In this document: one piece after another, positions 62,006 through 64,000 of the stretch
Numbering within the stretch: position 1 is the first letter of the stretch
Layout of the letters: each line of letters begins with the position of its first letter
Origin: Oreocharis arfaki
Lineage: Eukaryota > Chordata > Aves > Passeriformes > Paramythiidae
Assembly (NCBI GenBank): GCA_013398015.1
Contig: VZRR01005755.1
Location: 522,878 to 586,877, forward strand
DNA: 64,000 bases
Direction: 5' to 3'
Made by a program: the position numbers and the translations under genes
Notes under the pieces: generated by a model
Seen by the model: the letters and a program-made list of their open reading frames with translations, nothing else
Databases searched by the model: none
What the model was told of the DNA's origin: nothing

Positions 62006-64000
62006 AGGGCCACGTTTCTAGCTTTTTTTTCTGCTTGGAAAGGCTAACCCCAGGCCTGTTTGGCATTTGCTCTTGGCTTGAGCCTTCACATGAAGATCTT
62101 CTGTAAATAGACTAATGTTGGTTTAATTTCCACTCTGAAAGCAAGAAGGGATCCTTCTGTTTCACTAAAGCTTTCTTCTCCATCTGTAACAGAGAGGGCT
62201 GGAGTGGGGCAGGACGGGGGATTTGGCTGGAAACACCATTGGCCATACTGGAGAGTTCTGCGGGAACAGGTTGACTTTGTCAAACCCTTTGCCTGAAAGC
62301 AAGGTTTCCCAGGGAAATGTGCCAGCTCATCTTTCACGTCAAAAGGTCAGAAACCCACTTCCAGCAAATTTGGACATTTTGAGGTTTCACTCAGAAGTGG
62401 AATGAATTATTTTTATTAGAAGTGGCTTTTTCAAAGAGAGGGAATATCTCTTCTTAGACTAACTAGGAGGCTAAGAAAAACAAATCCACTTTCAGGCTCA
62501 GTGGCCTTTCTTGGGGTCTGAAATGGGAGTGCACCATTTTCAGCTGCACACAGGTGGGGAACACTTGTTCTTCACTTACCGTCTCCATGTCAGCTGTTTA
62601 GGCAATTTGAGGAAGGAGCAATCAGCCTCTGGGGGACATGGGGAAGAGATATCAGTGAAGAGAGAGGGGCCAAAGTAATAGTGTCAGACAGAGAGAGGTA
62701 CAGGTAGATGAAGCTGTGTGTCTTTGTCAAATCCATAATTTTTATCTCCAGTTTTAGTATCCAATTTTTTTTACATATTCTAAATTATTCTTTTGATCTG
62801 CTACAGTTCTAGAACATTCCTGGGTGTGGGAATCCTGGTCTTTAGCTCCTAATCTACACTGGGATTAGAAAACAGCAAGTCTGCTGCTCTGGGAGAAGGC
62901 AGCAAAATGCTGGCATAAGAACAGATAGTAGAGAATATTTTTTTCTACTTTTTCTGAAGGCTAGGGAAGCCTGTATGGACCCCACAAGAGGTGTTAAAGC
63001 AACTAGAACTACTCTCGGTTTCATCCCAGCTGCAGTTCGCTATCGGTCATTGTGTTAAACTGAATTAGGTGGTACATGGAAATATCTTGACCATAAATCT
63101 TCTCCATTCTCAGCCCTTGTATTACCTTCTGCGGGAGTTTGGTGTCAGGGCAAAGATGAATTTAGCTCTGTTGTAACATCACTTGAACAATTTACGTGAT
63201 AAAGTGAAAAAGAACTGTTCACTTGGATGGTTTAGTTCTGATGGTGCACAGAGAAAAAGGGCATTTGTGATTGAACAGAGTGGGAGCTGAATACCTGGCA
63301 AGAGCAGGAAAAGAAAGACCCTCTTTTCTGTCGTGTTTGGATCCCCAGGCAATTCTGGCACTGAGCTCCCTCCTGAATTCCAAGGAGTAGATAGGCTAAT
63401 GTAATCACTGGATCTCCAATTATTTTATTGAGAGAGAACTCACAAGAACAATCCATGGATTACAGACCTGTCCTTGGCATTTCTGCATGTGTGTGGGCAG
63501 CTGAGGACAGGGCAAAGGAAGAAGGAATACTGCATGGCAGTGGGAGAACAGATCTCAAACAGGAGAGTCAGTCTGGGGAAGCTCAAAGGAGCTGCTTGAA
63601 TTTTTTTACATTATACACACTTCCTATGAGAAGTTCTTTTGACACTGAGTGCTGAGGATGCCGGAAGCAGGGAAGAGGATGATTCACTGAGGCTGGTGCC
63701 TATTAAACACCAAGGTCTATAGGGCAGTCTTCTCAGCTAGTGCTTCAAGGAACTCATTAATAGGAATTGAGAGGTCCCAGCTAGATGATGGTTAGCACTG
63801 TAAGTGTCTTATAATCTTTTCCCAGGCAATTTGCCACTGACCACGGAAGAAAAGCCTGCTCAGCTGGATGGACATTTGACAAAACGCTTGGGAACTCACT
63901 GGCTTGCCACTGGCACAGGCAAATGGGGAAGCAAAATGACTGTCAGTGGGTTATACTCGGCCAAGGGGACACTTTTCTGCAGTGTTCTTTCAGAAACAAA
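62006..64000. other. Non-coding DNA
   Basis: No repeat, exon or RNA gene recognised up to the window edge. Confidence 0.55.

Noticed and set aside
1..64000. tRNA genes, rRNA, CRISPR arrays, bacterial operons, full-length endogenous retrovirus
   Set aside because: I looked for these patterns on both strands and found none: no convincing B-box cloverleaf, no regularly spaced repeats with spacers, no paired LTRs or gag/pol-like frames.

Overview
This window reads as nuclear DNA of a bird, almost entirely intergenic or intronic. Three things point that way. There are two truncated CR1 LINE copies whose 3' ends carry the ATTCTATG-type terminal repeat (seen on the + strand as AGAATCATAGAA). Interspersed repeats are otherwise sparse. 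There are many A/C-rich simple tracts of the AAAC/CCAAAC type next to ordinary vertebrate microsatellites. Crocodilians and turtles also carry CR1, so 'bird' is likely but not proven. Nothing bacterial, plasmid-like or phage-like is present: no dense collinear ORFs, no operons, and no tRNA, rRNA or CRISPR array that I can recognise.

Layout. 1-18.9 kb: non-coding DNA with A/C-rich tracts (about 1.84, 6.13, 7.76 and 9.2 kb), a 10-bp perfect hairpin near 1.0 kb and a few AT-rich, homeodomain-site-rich stretches. 18.9-19.25 kb: a 5'-truncated CR1 on the minus strand. 20.4-20.7 kb: a locally CpG-containing stretch with a palindromic AP-1/Maf-like site. 22.95-23.1 kb: an ancient MIR/CORE-SINE remnant. 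26.4-27.5 kb: two more homeodomain-site-rich, CNE-like stretches. 29.7-32.0 kb: the most gene-like part, with a candidate terminal coding exon on the minus strand (29915-30217). It has a good splice acceptor and a short helical product, and the segment at its 3' end recurs in diverged form about 1.93 kb away. 35.22-35.30 kb: a GATA microsatellite. 36.65-37.55 kb: a longer CR1 on the minus strand with a broken reverse-transcriptase C-terminus. 37.6-64 kb: non-coding DNA with two perfect inverted repeats near 41.4 and 41.7 kb, a 16-bp tandem duplication at 43.44 kb, CNE-like stretches near 38.7 and 47.5 kb, and a pyrimidine-rich block at 61.9-62.0 kb.

No complete gene can be supported. Most open frames above 60 codons look like chance frames or antisense of CR1. 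I found no convincing new biological system. The strongest leads are the 29.9 kb exon candidate and the directly repeated segment around it.
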